64,000 nt of DNA from Bacteroidaceae bacterium (GTDB lineage Bacteria; Bacteroidota; Bacteroidia; Bacteroidales; Bacteroidaceae): assembly GCA_902362375.1 (NCBI GenBank), contig CABIVS010000011.1, positions 168,458 to 232,457 on the forward strand, read 5' to 3'. The notes under the pieces were generated by a model that was given only the letters and a program-made list of their open reading frames with translations, did no database searches and was not told the DNA's origin. Position 1 is the first letter of the stretch. Each line of letters begins with the position of its first letter. Shown here piece after piece: positions 26,715 to 36,029 of this stretch. The translations under genes and the position numbers were made by a program.

Positions 26715-26747
26715 CAAAGATAAATAATTGAGTTGATATTTATTCAA
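26715..26747 (-). promoter_or_regulatory. Promoter of sppA operon
   Basis: On the minus strand TATCTTTG (complement of 26715-26722) is a -7 element, with TTG (complement of 26745-26747) 22 bases upstream. The start site would be about 35 bases before sppA. Confidence 0.6.
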
Positions 26748-26862
26748 TAAGTCGTACGAATTTTTGTTTTATCACAGCGAATCCACATAAAAAGGAACTT
26801 CCTCCATTTAAGATTTAAGTATATTTGTCTGTATCAAATCCTTTTAAATGAGAAGAAATCTC

Positions 26863-26870
26863 TAATTTTG
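26863..26870 (+). promoter_or_regulatory. -7 element for phosphatase/GH92 unit
   Basis: TAATTTTG matches TAnnTTTG. A start near 26877 gives a leader of about 28 bases to the ATG at 26905 and argues against the TTG start at 26890. The -33 region is not distinct. Confidence 0.55.
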
Positions 26871-26904
26871 TGGCACAACTATTAATACATTGAATAATAC
26901 TATC

Positions 26905-28179
26905 ATGAAAAAACTCACGTCTATTCTTTTATTGCTCTTGTTTGTATGGACGGTACAAGCGCAAACAGCTCGTGAAGAGATCCGTGCAAACCGGTATTTA
27001 TCCGCTAATAATTATTATGCATATCCTACGCCTACTGCCAAGCAGACAGCTGCTCCTAAGGGGTACGAACCTTTTTATATCAGCACATATATGCGTCATG
27101 GCTCACGGTATCTGATTGATCCGAATGATTATCGTTTTCCAAAGCAAACTTTATTAAAAGCCGACTCTTTAAACAAACTTACTGCAACAGGTAAAAACAC
27201 ACTGGATATTGTTTTGCGCATGGCTGATATGGCGGAAGGTCGTCTTGGTGAACTGACTTCGGTGGGAGCACGCCAACACAGAGGAATTGCAAAGCGTATG
27301 TATACTAATTTCCCACAGATATTTGCTGATGGAACAGAAGTGGATGCCCGTTCCACAGTTGTCATCCGGTGTATATTATCCATGACATCCGAATGTCTCC
27401 AATTGCAGGCGATGAATCCTAATCTATGTATCAAGAATGATGCAAGTTACCATGATATGTATTACATGAATCCTCCTGCTAAGGATTTGAGTAAAATAGC
27501 TGGTTCCGATAAAGTGAAAAAGGTTCAGAAAGATTTTGAAGCTACCCATGTACGTCCGCAACGCTTGATGAAAACATTGTTTACAGACGAAGCGTATGTA
27601 AAAGCAAATGTTGATGAAGCGCGCCTGATGAGACGTCTTTTTGATTTGGCTTGTAATATGCAGAGTCATGATACAGATATGCAGCTATATTCTCTTTTCA
27701 CAGATGAAGAGTGTTATGATCTATGGAGTTGTAACAACTTATATTGGTATCTGACACACGCTTGTTCTCCTGTAACGGATGGTTTGATGCCCTATCGGGA
27801 AGCCGACTTGTTGCGTAATATTTTAGATAGGGCAGATGCTGCTTTGAAAGAAGGTAAGAACCAGGCCACTTTGAGATTTGGTCATGAGTCTTGTCTGTTA
27901 CCGTTAGTCGCTTTATTGGAACTGAATCATTATGGAGAATCTTACCCTGACGTAGAAAAGTTATCCGAACAATGGAGAGCGTATGATATTTTCCCGATGG
28001 CTAGTAACGTGCAATTCGTCTTTTTCCATAAAAAAGGAAGTAACGATGTATTGGTAAAAGTATTACTTAATGAAAAGGAAACTAAACTACCGGTGAAAAC
28101 AGACGTAGCTCCTTATTACCACTGGAAAGATGTAGAAAGCTACTATCGTGAAAAATTAGATAAATATCAGCATATATAA
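26905..28179 (+). CDS. Histidine-type acid phosphatase (MINPP/phytase-like)
   Basis: 424 residues from the ATG at 26905. A signal peptide (LLLLLFVWTVQAQ) is followed by the catalytic 'YMRHGSRYLI' (His near residue 64) and, near residue 327, GHES as the His-Glu proton-donor motif. This is the branch-2 histidine phosphatase fold seen in multiple inositol-polyphosphate phosphatases; Bacteroides homologues are known to act on phytate. The substrate here is inferred. It is followed after 32 bases by the GH92 gene, so removal of phosphate from a phosphorylated glycan is another option. Confidence 0.85.
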   Translation: MKKLTSILLLLLFVWTVQAQTAREEIRANRYLSANNYYAYPTPTAKQTAAPKGYEPFYISTYMRHGSRYLIDPNDYRFPKQTLLKADSLNKLTATGKNTLDIVLRMADMAEGRLGELTSVGARQHRGIAKRMYTNFPQIFADGTEVDARSTVVIRCILSMTSECLQLQAMNPNLCIKNDASYHDMYYMNPPAKDLSKIAGSDKVKKVQKDFEATHVRPQRLMKTLFTDEAYVKANVDEARLMRRLFDLACNMQSHDTDMQLYSLFTDEECYDLWSCNNLYWYLTHACSPVTDGLMPYREADLLRNILDRADAALKEGKNQATLRFGHESCLLPLVALLELNHYGESYPDVEKLSEQWRAYDIFPMASNVQFVFFHKKGSNDVLVKVLLNEKETKLPVKTDVAPYYHWKDVESYYREKLDKYQHI

Positions 28180-28211
28180 TGCGACATTAACTTAACATTA
28201 TTATATTTACC

Positions 28212-30410
28212 ATGAGAAGAAAAACCCCTTTTATGGCTGCAACTCTGGCAGCAGGCTTGTTTTTTTATTCTTCTTGTACTCCGGCTGAAAAGACGGATAC
28301 AAAAGATTATACTCAATACGTTAATACCTTTATCGGTGGCGCAGACAACGGGCATACATTTCCCGGCGCATGTTATCCTTTCGGTATGATACAAACCAGC
28401 CCTGTGACTGGTGCAGTCGGTTGGCGTTACTGTTCTGAATATGTTTATGAGGATTCTCTGGTTTGGGGATTTACACAGACACATCTGAATGGAACAGGCT
28501 GTATGGATTTAGGCGATATTCTAGTGATGCCGGTCACGGGTACACGTGTCCGTGCGTGGGATGCTTATCGTAGTCATTTCCCTAAAGACAAAGAAGCGGC
28601 TACTCCGGGATATTACACTGCGGAACTTTCCGATCCACAGGTGAAAGCGGAACTGACAGCATCTATCCATGCTGCCCTTCACCGCTATACTTATCATAAA
28701 GCTGATTCTGCCTCTATATTGATCGACCTGCAACATGGTCCTGCATGGAGAGAAGAGCAATATCATTCACAGGTCAACAGTTGCGAAGTAAATTGGGAAG
28801 ATGCGCAGACACTGACAGGACATGTCAATAATACGGTATGGGTGAATCAGGATTATTTCTTTGTGATGAAATTCAACCGTCCGGTAGTCGATTCGATTTA
28901 TCTTCCGATGGGAGAGACAGAAAAAGGCAAACGTATTATTGCCTCTTTCGATATGCAACCGGGAGACGAACTGATGATGAAAGTGGCTCTTTCTACCACC
29001 AGTGTAGATGGGGCTAAAAAGAATCTGGAAGCAGAAATTCCTGCCTGGGATTTTGAAGGAGTGAAGACTGCTGCCCATAATGAATGGAATAACTATTTGA
29101 GTCGTATTGAAATAGACGGTACGGATGATGAAAAAACTAATTTCTACACTTGTTTCTATCATGCATTGATTCAACCCAATCAGATTTCAGATGTTGACGG
29201 TATGTATCGCAATGCCGCCGATTCTATAGTAAAAGCCGGAACGGGTACTTTCTATTCCACGTTCTCTTTGTGGGATACTTATCGTGCCGCTCATCCATTT
29301 TATACATTGATGATTCCCGAACGTGTGGATGGCTTTGTTAATTCTCTCATTGAACAAGGTGAAGTGCAAGGCTTCTTACCCATTTGGGGATTGTGGGGCA
29401 AAGAGAATTTCTGTATGATTGGTAATCACGGTGTATCAGTTATTGCCGAAGCCTATCGTAAAGGATTCCGTGGTTTTGATGCTGAACGTGCTTTCAATAT
29501 AATAAAGAAGACGCAGACGGTGTCTCATTCGTTGAAGTCCGATTGGGAAGTTTATACAAAATATGGTTATTTCCCGACAGACCTGATAAAAGCTGAATCT
29601 GTATCTTCTACTTTAGAATCGGTATATGATGATTATGCTGCTGCCGATATGGCACGTCGTATGGGTAAAGAGGAAGATGCGGCATATTTTGCAAAACGTG
29701 CTGATTATTATAAGAATATGTTCGATCCACAAACGAAGTTCATGCGTCCGCGCAAGGCTGACGGAACTTGGAAAGCTCCATTTAATCCAAGTGCACTAGG
29801 ACATTCTGAAAGTATCGGTGGAGATTATACAGAAGGAAATGCATGGCAATATACCTGGCATGTACAACATGACGTACCGGGATTGATCCAGTTGTTTGGC
29901 GGTGAAGAGCCTTTCTTGAATAAACTGGATTCTTTGTTTACAGTTCAACTGGAAGGAGAGAGTTTGGCAGATGTTACCGGATTGATTGGACAGTATGCTC
30001 ATGGCAATGAGCCAAGTCATCATGTTACTTATTTATATGCACTGGCAGGTCGTCCGGAACGTACACAAGAACTGGTTCGTGAAATATTTGATACTCAATA
30101 CAAGAACAAACCTGACGGACTTTGTGGGAACGATGATTGCGGACAGATGTCTGCCTGGTATATGCTTAGTGCGATGGGATTCTATCCGGTAGATCCGGTG
30201 AGTGCGGAATATGTATTCGGTGCTCCGCAATTACCGAAGATGACTTTGCATTTGGCTGATGGCAAGACTTTCACTATTATTGCAGAGAATCTATCGAAAG
30301 AACATAAATATGTAGATAGTATTACATTGAATGGTGAACCATATACGAAGAAAACAATCTCACACGAAGAGATTGTAAAAGGTGGTACACTGGTGTATAA
30401 GATGAAGTAA
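28212..30410 (+). CDS. GH92 alpha-mannosidase, lipoprotein
   Basis: 732 residues. Lipobox FFYSSC at about residue 22. The full GH92 layout is present: N-terminal 'YVNTFIGGADNGHTFPGAC', 'TQTHLNGTGC', then the (alpha/alpha)6 domain with GNEPSHH and the hallmark GNDDCGQMSAWY at about residues 639-650, which contributes the catalytic base. GH92 enzymes are calcium-dependent inverting exo-alpha-mannosidases used on N-glycans and yeast mannan. Linkage specificity cannot be read. It faces the FecR gene of PUL 1 tail to tail. Confidence 0.95.
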   Translation: MRRKTPFMAATLAAGLFFYSSCTPAEKTDTKDYTQYVNTFIGGADNGHTFPGACYPFGMIQTSPVTGAVGWRYCSEYVYEDSLVWGFTQTHLNGTGCMDLGDILVMPVTGTRVRAWDAYRSHFPKDKEAATPGYYTAELSDPQVKAELTASIHAALHRYTYHKADSASILIDLQHGPAWREEQYHSQVNSCEVNWEDAQTLTGHVNNTVWVNQDYFFVMKFNRPVVDSIYLPMGETEKGKRIIASFDMQPGDELMMKVALSTTSVDGAKKNLEAEIPAWDFEGVKTAAHNEWNNYLSRIEIDGTDDEKTNFYTCFYHALIQPNQISDVDGMYRNAADSIVKAGTGTFYSTFSLWDTYRAAHPFYTLMIPERVDGFVNSLIEQGEVQGFLPIWGLWGKENFCMIGNHGVSVIAEAYRKGFRGFDAERAFNIIKKTQTVSHSLKSDWEVYTKYGYFPTDLIKAESVSSTLESVYDDYAAADMARRMGKEEDAAYFAKRADYYKNMFDPQTKFMRPRKADGTWKAPFNPSALGHSESIGGDYTEGNAWQYTWHVQHDVPGLIQLFGGEEPFLNKLDSLFTVQLEGESLADVTGLIGQYAHGNEPSHHVTYLYALAGRPERTQELVREIFDTQYKNKPDGLCGNDDCGQMSAWYMLSAMGFYPVDPVSAEYVFGAPQLPKMTLHLADGKTFTIIAENLSKEHKYVDSITLNGEPYTKKTISHEEIVKGGTLVYKMK

Positions 30411-30421
30411 ATTCTCAAGTA

Positions 30422-30505
30422 TTCTCACTGTGATGAGAAAAAATTCTCATCACAGTGAGAAACTTTTCTCATTACTATGAGAATTTATTCTCAATATGGT
30501 GAGAA
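30422..30505. repeat. Four tandem 18-bp palindromes, 22-bp period
   Basis: Four units of TTCTCA-N6-TGAGAA lie at 30422-30439, 30444-30461, 30466-30483 and 30488-30505, each separated by exactly four bases (AAAA, ACTT, TTTA). The outer six bases are invariant and the N6 differs each time. Units 1 and 2 are also exact reverse complements of each other, giving an 18-bp perfect stem. A lone TTCTCA half-site lies at 30412-30417. The array occupies most of the 157 bases between the converging GH92 and FecR genes. It can act as a bidirectional terminator, but the regular spacing also looks like a cooperative protein-binding array. Confidence 0.9.
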
Positions 30506-30567
30506 TAATATCCTTTTTAAAGCATACGGAAACGCCTTTTTGAATCAGTCGGAACCCTCTTTGCTTA

Positions 30568-31617
30568 TTATTGCACAGTCTTGCTCACCTCTATACGTTG
30601 CTTTTCAAACTTCTCGCTATTGTTACTACGGTTACTGACTTCTTTGCACTGGATGGGTGCACTCATTTCGAGCAAGCGTAAGATCTCATTCAAAGATTCA
30701 CCCTCAAAAGTCGCCTTATAGGAATATTTTCCTAATTCGGCATCTTTCAAAATAAACTCCACATTATAAGTTTGCCCCAAACGCTTGAATACATATTCCA
30801 GTGGATCGTCTCTAAAAATGAGTACTCCATCTTTCCATGAGCACCATTTGTAAGTATTGGTTTTGTTGACGTTATACAAAGAAGTTACCAGATTATAGTC
30901 AATCTTCTCTCCCGGTGAAAGGGAAATTGTTTTTTTCTTGTCAAGAGTTACTGCTACCTTTCCTTTTACTAATGTCACAGCTGTTACATTGTCCGAAGTA
31001 TATGCGTTCACATTGAATGCTGTGCCGGTAGCTTCTACAGTCAGTTCTTTCGTTTTTACGATGAAAGGATGTTCCTTATCGGATTCTACTTCAAAATAGG
31101 CTTCACCTTGCATTGAAACCACTCTTTGCTTATCATTGAATTGAGTAGGATATTTTAGAGAACTTCCGGCATTTAACCAAACCTTAGAGCCGTCGGGCAG
31201 ATTCACTACCGACCAAGTGCCGTAAGGAGTGAATAACTCCTGATAAGTTTCCGCAATTTGTTGAGCTGGCCTAAAATAAAGATAAGCGGATAATATCAGT
31301 AGAGGAAGAAGTAAGATAGCTGCAATTTGCTGCCAGTAGTGCAGGAAAGATAACTTAGGACGGACCGCTGCCGGTTGATTTTGATGAAGAATCTGCTCCA
31401 TAACTTTTCTGTGCGCGCTGTCCACATCTATCTCTTCCGGATTAAAAGCCGGGTGACTGACTTCCCACACATTCTTTTGTGACAGAAAGCTCCTGTAGTT
31501 TTCGGGAGTAGCCGATATCCAATCTTCCAGTACCTTTATTTCTTCTGGTGTAGCCTCTTTCGAGAGATATTTGGAAATTATAATTTCTATGTCTGAATCT
31601 TTATTTATCATATGCAT
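30568..31617 (-). CDS. FecR-type anti-sigma factor of PUL 1
   Basis: 349 residues. The N-terminal cytoplasmic part binds the sigma factor, one membrane segment is at about residues 95-113 (AAILLLPLLILSAYLYF), then the periplasmic FecR domain ('NLPDGSKVWLNAGSSLKYP', 'GEAYFEVESDKEHPF') and a DUF4974 C-terminal domain that meets the STN domain of the sensing SusC. A short polar tail follows. It sits 47 bases behind its sigma factor and is divergent from susC. Confidence 0.93.
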   Translation of the reverse strand: MHMINKDSDIEIIISKYLSKEATPEEIKVLEDWISATPENYRSFLSQKNVWEVSHPAFNPEEIDVDSAHRKVMEQILHQNQPAAVRPKLSFLHYWQQIAAILLLPLLILSAYLYFRPAQQIAETYQELFTPYGTWSVVNLPDGSKVWLNAGSSLKYPTQFNDKQRVVSMQGEAYFEVESDKEHPFIVKTKELTVEATGTAFNVNAYTSDNVTAVTLVKGKVAVTLDKKKTISLSPGEKIDYNLVTSLYNVNKTNTYKWCSWKDGVLIFRDDPLEYVFKRLGQTYNVEFILKDAELGKYSYKATFEGESLNEILRLLEMSAPIQCKEVSNRSNNSEKFEKQRIEVSKTVQ

Positions 31618-31664
31618 TTTACCTTATATATAATAGACGTTTCAGAAAGAAAATCCCACATCCA

Positions 31665-32252
31665 TTAGTGGAAAAGAAAGAAGAGAAGTAGCAAATAAAA
31701 ATCTTTTAATAAAAAGCGAAGCTGCTTCAAAGCCTTGCTGATGCGTACTTCCACTGTTCTGACAGAGATATTGAGGCGATTGGCTATTTCCTGATATTTA
31801 ATATTTTCTAACCGGCTCATTTCAAATACTTCTCTTTCTTGGGGAGGTAATTGCTCCAATGCATTTTTGAGTTGCCGGCATAAATCGGAGTACAGTATGT
31901 AGTTTTCCGTTGTATCTATATCTATAGAGCCCGATTTAAGTTCATAAGCAACGTGTTCATCTATAATCCTGCGATGGCGCAATTCATCCAGGCAGTAGTT
32001 CCGGACTGCTTTCAGTAAATATGATTTTAGTGAATTCTCAATTTCCAGTGTTTTCCGGTCATTCCATAATTTGAGAAAGATATTCTGTACAATATCCTCG
32101 CAGGTAGATTTCTCTGGAATGTAAGTACCGCCAAACAACACCAGATCTTTATAATAGGCATGGAATAATCGGGTAAAAGCCTGTTTATCATCCTTTTTCA
32201 GTGCTATTACCAGAAAACGGTCGTCGGAAGTCTGTTGTTGGATATTTGACAT
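31665..32252 (-). CDS. ECF sigma factor of PUL 1
   Basis: 195 residues. Region 2 contains 'LFHAYYKDLVLFGGTYI' and the DIVQNIFLKLW segment; region 4 contains 'LPPQEREVFEMSRLENIKYQEIA' split by the usual turn, and RTVEVRISKALKQL. The last 11 residues are very hydrophobic (FYLLLLFFLFH). It would be held by the adjoining FecR protein and activate susC of PUL 1 when substrate is imported. Transcribed away from susC. Confidence 0.93.
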   Translation of the reverse strand: MSNIQQQTSDDRFLVIALKKDDKQAFTRLFHAYYKDLVLFGGTYIPEKSTCEDIVQNIFLKLWNDRKTLEIENSLKSYLLKAVRNYCLDELRHRRIIDEHVAYELKSGSIDIDTTENYILYSDLCRQLKNALEQLPPQEREVFEMSRLENIKYQEIANRLNISVRTVEVRISKALKQLRFLLKDFYLLLLFFLFH

Positions 32253-32360
32253 AGTATTGTAGTAGAGATTCTATTGTTGGGGGTAAAAATAGAAAGATTA
32301 TTTGGGATAAACGATAGTTTGATGAAAAAATAGTCAGGATGAAAAAATAATGTGATATGG

Positions 32361-32392
32361 AATGTGGCTTTTATTTTTAGAAACGTCTTATT
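32361..32392 (+). promoter_or_regulatory. Candidate ECF promoter of PUL 1 susC
   Basis: AATGTGGC (32361-32368), a 15-base spacer, then CGTC (32384-32387) and TTATT. The same block recurs with few changes at 60459-60490 before the GH42 gene. The GTC at the -10 position is a feature of many ECF-sigma promoters. Transcription would start near 32398, leaving a leader of about 180 bases ahead of susC. Confidence 0.55.
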
Positions 32393-32484
32393 GATAGCTA
32401 CGAGAGAAAAACACATTTATTAACCTTTAAATAATACAAGCCATGGGAAAGACATAATCAGTGAATCTTACTTCCGAAAAAACT

Positions 32485-32567
32485 GATAAAAAAGGAAGGT
32501 CTGACTCACCTTCCTTTCCAAAGATTCAGTTATTCGTTAATCAACTTATTTGTAGAACCAATAACCA
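32485..32567 (-). ncRNA. Candidate cis-antisense sRNA in PUL 1 susC leader
   Basis: On the minus strand a stem AAAGGAAGGT / ACCTTCCTTT (32491-32517, 7-base loop) is followed by a six-T run, a sound intrinsic terminator. About 57 bases upstream on that strand is TACCTTTA (complement of 32574-32581), one base off the TAnnTTTG element and overlapping the susC start codon. The predicted RNA of about 80 bases is complementary to the susC leader. The arrangement matches PUL 2 and known DonS-type repressing RNAs. Confidence 0.5.
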
Positions 32568-32580
32568 AACATGTAAAGGT

Positions 32581-35500
32581 ATGAAACTTATTTCAATTAG
32601 AAAAATGAAAAAGAGAATTAATGTACCTGCGAATGTAAAAATGGGGAGAATTTGTGCTATATGGTTGTTTTGTATAGCTCTGCAAGCCGTCAGTATACCT
32701 ATCCTTGCACAATCCGCCAAAATTACATTACGACTGAAGAACGTGACTGTAGAGGAGGTCTTGACTAGTATCGAAAATCAGACAGAATATCGCTTCCTGT
32801 ATAACAAAGATATTGTTGATGTTAGCCGTATAGTAAGCATTTCTGTGAAGAATGAACTGATGACTCTGGTACTGGATAAACTTTTTAAAGGCGAAGGAGT
32901 ATCTTATACGATTGAAAAACGCCAGATTGTATTAAACAAGGTTTCATCTCAACAGCAGGATAACAAGCCGACAGTCAAGGTGACAGGAAAGGTCGTGGAC
33001 GAATCTGGAGAGACTCTTCCGGGAGTGACTGTGATGATAGAGGGGGTGACTCAAGGAACCATCACCGGTATAGACGGCAATTATCAGTTGCAGGTTCCGG
33101 AAGGTTCGACACTGAAATTTACTTCAATAGGTTACACTACATATACGCAGAAAATAACCAGGCCGATGACGTTGAACGTGACGATGAAAGAGGATTCAAA
33201 ACAATTGGATGAGGTTGTTGTGGTAGGTTATGGAACGACCACCCGTAAGAATCTGACCACTTCTATTGCAACGGTCAAAACAGAAAAAATATCAAGAGCC
33301 GCAACAAGCAATATGTCACAGATGCTGCTTGGGCGGGCCGCCGGACTGGAGGCTACATTAACAAGTCCACAACCGGGTGGAGCAGTTGATCTTTCAATTC
33401 GTGGTGCAGGAACTCCTATATTTATTGTGGATGGAGTGATGATGCCTTCCACCTCTTTAGAGGTTGGAAACGGAAATCAGGTCATGCCTAATTCGATCAG
33501 TCGTTCGGGGTTGGCCGGACTTAATCCTGCTGATATTGAATCTATTGAAGTATTAAAGGATGCCTCTGCCTCCATTTATGGAATTGGCGCGGCCAATGGA
33601 GTCGTATTAATCACCACGAAGAAAGGTACTGAAACCCGTCCACAAATCACTTATGAAGGAAATTATTCTATTGTGAAAAACTATCCGTATCTGGAGCCTT
33701 TGAGCGGAGAGGAATATATGAATGTTGCTAACATTTTCAATAAAGAAAACTATTTATTTACGAACGGCATGTATCCCTATGGCGATAAACCTTTTGATAA
33801 TAAATGGGTGCCTCAATTCTCACCTCAACAGATAGCTGCCGCTCAAACAACAGACTGGCTGGATTGTGTGTTGAAAGATGGTAGTATCAATAACCATAAC
33901 ATCACAATTACAGGAGGATCTAAACTTCTGAAATATTACTTGTCCGGAAACTATTATAAACAGGAAGGTACGGTAGAAAACTCTGCAATGGAGCGTTATG
34001 CTCTTCGGACGAACATATCTTCACAATTGCTTCCATTTCTTAAGTTGACTGCAATTGTCAATGTAAATGAGAATGAATATACAAACTCAACTTCCGGTGG
34101 TGGAGGTGGTGGTAATGGTTATGATGCTATCCAATCGGCATTGACTTATCCTTCTTATTTGCCGATCAGGGATGCGGCAGGAAATCCTACTTTATATTCG
34201 AACTATCCCAATCCTGCAGAAATGGTAAAAGTGAGCGACCGCACCAAAACGAGCGGTTATTATCTAAACTTTGCTGCCGATGTGGATATAATCAAGGATA
34301 TGCTGTCGTTCCGTTTGATGTATGGTATCAATAAGGAGAATGCTAATCGTAACCTTTATATTCCTTCTGATATTTATTTTATGGATATGTATAAATCGAG
34401 AGGACATCTGGGATATGTTGAGCGTAGAAACCAAACCATGGAAGGTACGCTGACTTTCAAAAAGCAGTTTGGAGATTTGTTGCGTGTTGATGCCGTAGTG
34501 GGTATGGGAAGATATACAAACGATTCAAATGGACTTGAACTTGACTACGAGCAGATTAACGATCACATTGCGGCTGATAAAGTGGAAGCTGCGGAAGGTG
34601 CTTTCTATCCGACTTCTTTCAGGGCAGCCGACGAACGTCGTTCTCAATTTGCCAGGGCAAGTGTGGATTTGCTTGACAGGTATGTGGTTGCGGCTACTAT
34701 CCGCCGGGATGGAACGGACAAATTTTTTCCGGGAAAGAAATATGCCTATTTCCCTTCAGTGTCATTAGCCTGGAAATTATCTAACGAACCGTTTATGAAG
34801 CATATATCATGGATTGACCAGTTGAAGATTCGTGGCAGTTATGGACAGACAGGTAATGACAACTTGGGCAGTTCACTTTATGGAACTTTCAGTCTGGCAG
34901 CCCAATACATCAAGTTCTCTAACAATTCAGTGACTTATGTACCCTATCTGCTTAGCGGTCCTGATTACCCGAATGTAACTTGGGAAAAGACTACCATGAA
35001 GAATATAGGTGTAGACTTTTCTGTGTTGAAGGATAGAATCTGGGGAAGTTTCGATATGTTTCGTAATGATGTGACCAACTTGCTGGGATATGATTCTTCC
35101 TCTCCGCTTAGTATGACATCTTCCGTCCCGATGAATTATGGACATTATGTACGTTATGGATGGGATGCAACTATCAATTCACTAAACTATGAAATCCCCC
35201 GTGTGTTTAAGTGGACGTCACAATTGACCTTATCACATCATAATGCCGTTTGGAAAGAACGGATGCCCAACTATTATTATGAAGAATATCGAATCCGTAA
35301 AAACGAGCCGGTGAATGCTTATTACTATTATGAAACGGAAGGCATAATCAATATAGATAAAAGCAATATGCCCGAATCGCAGAAATCTTTACCGGCAGAT
35401 GCGCAACAACCCGGCTATCCGATTATAAAGGACGCGAATGGGGATAATAAAATAACGATTGATGATGTAAAGATGCGGAATACACTTCCGAAAATTCACA

Positions 35501-35997
35501 TCGGATTTGGAAACACATTTGTGTACAAGGATTTCGATCTGGATATATTTATGTATGGACAATTCGGGCGTACACGTTATAATTATGCATATCGTTGGGC
35601 GCTTGTCGGAGATGTGTATTACACAAGCCCGAAGAACTCGAACAAATATGTATATACTATCTGGAACTCTCAAACGAACCAGAATGGAAACCGGCGTGGT
35701 ATTGCTTCGACAAAGGCTGTCGCTTTGCCCGGTAACGTAGGGTTTGAAGAAGATTATCAGAATGCTTCGTTCGTACGTGTCAGGAATATTACTCTAGGAT
35801 ATAATCTCTCGGGGAAGAAGCTGGGAAGAATAGGTGATTATGTAAGTTCTATCCGTGTTTTTATTGATTGTCAGAATCCGTTGACTTTTACCAAGTTTGT
35901 TGGGGTCGATCCTGAAATAAAGACGGGTGGCGACGGCTCCAAGGCGGAATATCCGATGACAAGAACATACTCCTTCGGAGCAAAAATATGTTTTTAA
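32581..35997 (+). CDS. SusC-like TonB-dependent transporter with STN domain, PUL 1
   Basis: 1138 residues from the ATG at 32581 (an alternative at 32605 sits closer to the signal peptide; the frame is open to 32461 but that would place the start inside the leader). After the signal peptide (ending ILAQS) comes an STN sensing domain (residues about 45-115), a carboxypeptidase-like beta-sandwich ('VTGKVVDESGETLPGVTV'), then the TonB box/plug start DEVVVVGYGTTTRKNLTTS and a 22-strand barrel ending in KICF. It imports oligosaccharides across the outer membrane with its SusD lid and signals to FecR. Confidence 0.96.
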   Translation: MKLISIRKMKKRINVPANVKMGRICAIWLFCIALQAVSIPILAQSAKITLRLKNVTVEEVLTSIENQTEYRFLYNKDIVDVSRIVSISVKNELMTLVLDKLFKGEGVSYTIEKRQIVLNKVSSQQQDNKPTVKVTGKVVDESGETLPGVTVMIEGVTQGTITGIDGNYQLQVPEGSTLKFTSIGYTTYTQKITRPMTLNVTMKEDSKQLDEVVVVGYGTTTRKNLTTSIATVKTEKISRAATSNMSQMLLGRAAGLEATLTSPQPGGAVDLSIRGAGTPIFIVDGVMMPSTSLEVGNGNQVMPNSISRSGLAGLNPADIESIEVLKDASASIYGIGAANGVVLITTKKGTETRPQITYEGNYSIVKNYPYLEPLSGEEYMNVANIFNKENYLFTNGMYPYGDKPFDNKWVPQFSPQQIAAAQTTDWLDCVLKDGSINNHNITITGGSKLLKYYLSGNYYKQEGTVENSAMERYALRTNISSQLLPFLKLTAIVNVNENEYTNSTSGGGGGGNGYDAIQSALTYPSYLPIRDAAGNPTLYSNYPNPAEMVKVSDRTKTSGYYLNFAADVDIIKDMLSFRLMYGINKENANRNLYIPSDIYFMDMYKSRGHLGYVERRNQTMEGTLTFKKQFGDLLRVDAVVGMGRYTNDSNGLELDYEQINDHIAADKVEAAEGAFYPTSFRAADERRSQFARASVDLLDRYVVAATIRRDGTDKFFPGKKYAYFPSVSLAWKLSNEPFMKHISWIDQLKIRGSYGQTGNDNLGSSLYGTFSLAAQYIKFSNNSVTYVPYLLSGPDYPNVTWEKTTMKNIGVDFSVLKDRIWGSFDMFRNDVTNLLGYDSSSPLSMTSSVPMNYGHYVRYGWDATINSLNYEIPRVFKWTSQLTLSHHNAVWKERMPNYYYEEYRIRKNEPVNAYYYYETEGIINIDKSNMPESQKSLPADAQQPGYPIIKDANGDNKITIDDVKMRNTLPKIHIGFGNTFVYKDFDLDIFMYGQFGRTRYNYAYRWALVGDVYYTSPKNSNKYVYTIWNSQTNQNGNRRGIASTKAVALPGNVGFEEDYQNASFVRVRNITLGYNLSGKKLGRIGDYVSSIRVFIDCQNPLTFTKFVGVDPEIKTGGDGSKAEYPMTRTYSFGAKICF

Positions 35998-36029
35998 GAG
36001 AACCTGTAACGAAAGAAAAAATTGAAAAT

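Noticed and set aside
30422..30505. CRISPR array
   Set aside because: Units are palindromes with 4-base gaps and 6-base centres, too short for spacers, and no cas gene is present.
32491..32517. Sense-strand attenuator in the PUL 1 susC leader
   Set aside because: On the plus strand the stem is followed by CCAAAG with no T-run. The T-run exists only on the minus strand.
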